Virus record (IMG/VR): IMGVR_UViG_3300023181_000085
Location: 1 to 21,794 of that record
Reading direction: 5' to 3' (one strand)
From: a virus
Length of the DNA: 21,794 nucleotides
Under the pieces are notes generated by a model. That model did no database searches. It saw only the letters and a program-made list of their open reading frames with translations, and had not been told where the DNA came from. A program made the translations under genes and the position numbers. Below are positions 21,358-21,794 of this stretch, one piece after another. Within the stretch, counting starts at the first letter, position 1. Every line of letters begins with the position of its first letter.

Positions 21358-21794
21358 ACCACCTCCCGCTTAAAGCCTGCACGATCTAGGCGGACCGCCA
21401 ACCAATCAATTGCATGTGGAGTGAGGTGCATGCAGTAATCTTGGCTTAACTCGTCCAATACCTGTTTGAAATCGATAACCGCCTTCTCCCGCTCTTCTGC
21501 GGCTAGTTGTTCTGGTGTGCGGATAGGTCGAAAGCACGCCTCAACCAGCGCGTGATATTCGTCAAGACCGTCAAGGCCGGATACGTGATAAACAGCAACA
21601 GGCTCAGAATACGAGCCAATCCGATGAGCAAGAATTGTCGCGCTCTTACCGCAATGGTGCGCGTAACACTTATGCGGCTCTTGATCCCGCACCTGCACAG
21701 TAGATCCGACTGGCGGCAACCCATCTTCCGGGCCTGACCAGGGTTTAGGTCGGCGCTCGCAATCTTTCTCAGATGTTCCTACTGCAACATCCCA
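21354..21794 (-). CDS. C-terminal part of a modular early-type phage protein (runs off the window)
   Basis: The frame is open to the right edge of the window, giving at least 146 residues; the TTG at 21719 is not a needed start, since in-frame sequence upstream (CERRPKPWSGPEDGLPPVGS) continues the domain. The visible order, PWSGPEDGLPPVG, SATILAHRIG, ALVEACFRPIRTPEQLAAEEREKAV and a helical end WLAVRLDRAGFKREVV, is the usual C-terminus of modular hypothetical proteins from phage early regions, the same broad group as the 309-residue protein at 17689-18618. It is coupled to the next gene by GTGA. Function unknown. Confidence 0.75.
   Translation of the reverse strand, partial: WDVAVGTSEKDCERRPKPWSGPEDGLPPVGSTVQVRDQEPHKCYAHHCGKSATILAHRIGSYSEPVAVYHVSGLDGLDEYHALVEACFRPIRTPEQLAAEEREKAVIDFKQVLDELSQDYCMHLTPHAIDWLAVRLDRAGFKREVV

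Noticed and set aside
1-21794. CRISPR arrays, tRNA genes, insertion sequences, retrons or defence systems
   Set aside because: No spaced direct repeats, cloverleaf, transposase or reverse transcriptase was seen; the only DNA-mobility gene is the HNH endonuclease.

Overview
The window is a stretch of a tailed-phage genome, most likely a siphovirus of a Gram-negative host (or the same genes in a prophage). The evidence is a near-complete set of head, connector and lambda-like tail genes: portal, Mu F/SPP1 gp7-like head protein, DUF2213 protease, capsid cement, major capsid protein, connector proteins, HK97 gp10-like and tail-terminator proteins, major tail protein with an Ig-like domain, assembly chaperone, tape measure, DUF1833 protein, NlpC/P60 peptidase, TipJ-like tail-tip protein and a tailspike. 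Nothing contractile is seen. No terminase, endolysin, integrase, replication gene, tRNA or CRISPR is visible. A Pseudomonas-like gammaproteobacterial host is a guess from protein resemblance only.

Most structural genes lie on the minus strand and read from right to left, in five apparent transcription units bounded by intrinsic terminators. (A) 18618-17689: a modular phage protein usually found among early genes. (B) 17603-14796: protease/scaffold, cement and major capsid protein. (C) 14709-13880: an HNH endonuclease and a small basic-tailed protein. (D) 13382-8906: a conserved virion protein, a serine-rich repeat protein, fiber-tail adaptor, connector and neck proteins, tail terminator and major tail protein, nearly all joined by ATGA or TAATG overlaps. 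(E) 8549-1: chaperone, tape measure, tail tip and tailspike.

Three plus-strand islands interrupt this order. The portal and head-morphogenesis genes (18711-21029) are inverted relative to the capsid genes they must work with. Two small single-gene cassettes (membrane protein at 13482, possible winged-helix protein at 8652) sit head-to-head with units D and E. At the right edge two minus-strand genes of the early type begin, separated from the head cassette by a large hairpin.

The least ordinary signals are regulatory. The HNH gene has a leader in which a hairpin would hide the ribosome binding site in read-through transcripts, while a promoter overlapping the hairpin's 5' arm would give an open one, as described for T4 I-TevI. 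The protease gene contains a well-placed internal start for a separate scaffold. A recurrent TGnTAAA(A/C)T element lies upstream of several minus-strand units, and a 26-bp element is shared by the two small-cassette junctions. A structural protein carries eight 21-residue repeats followed by four 9-residue QNR repeats.
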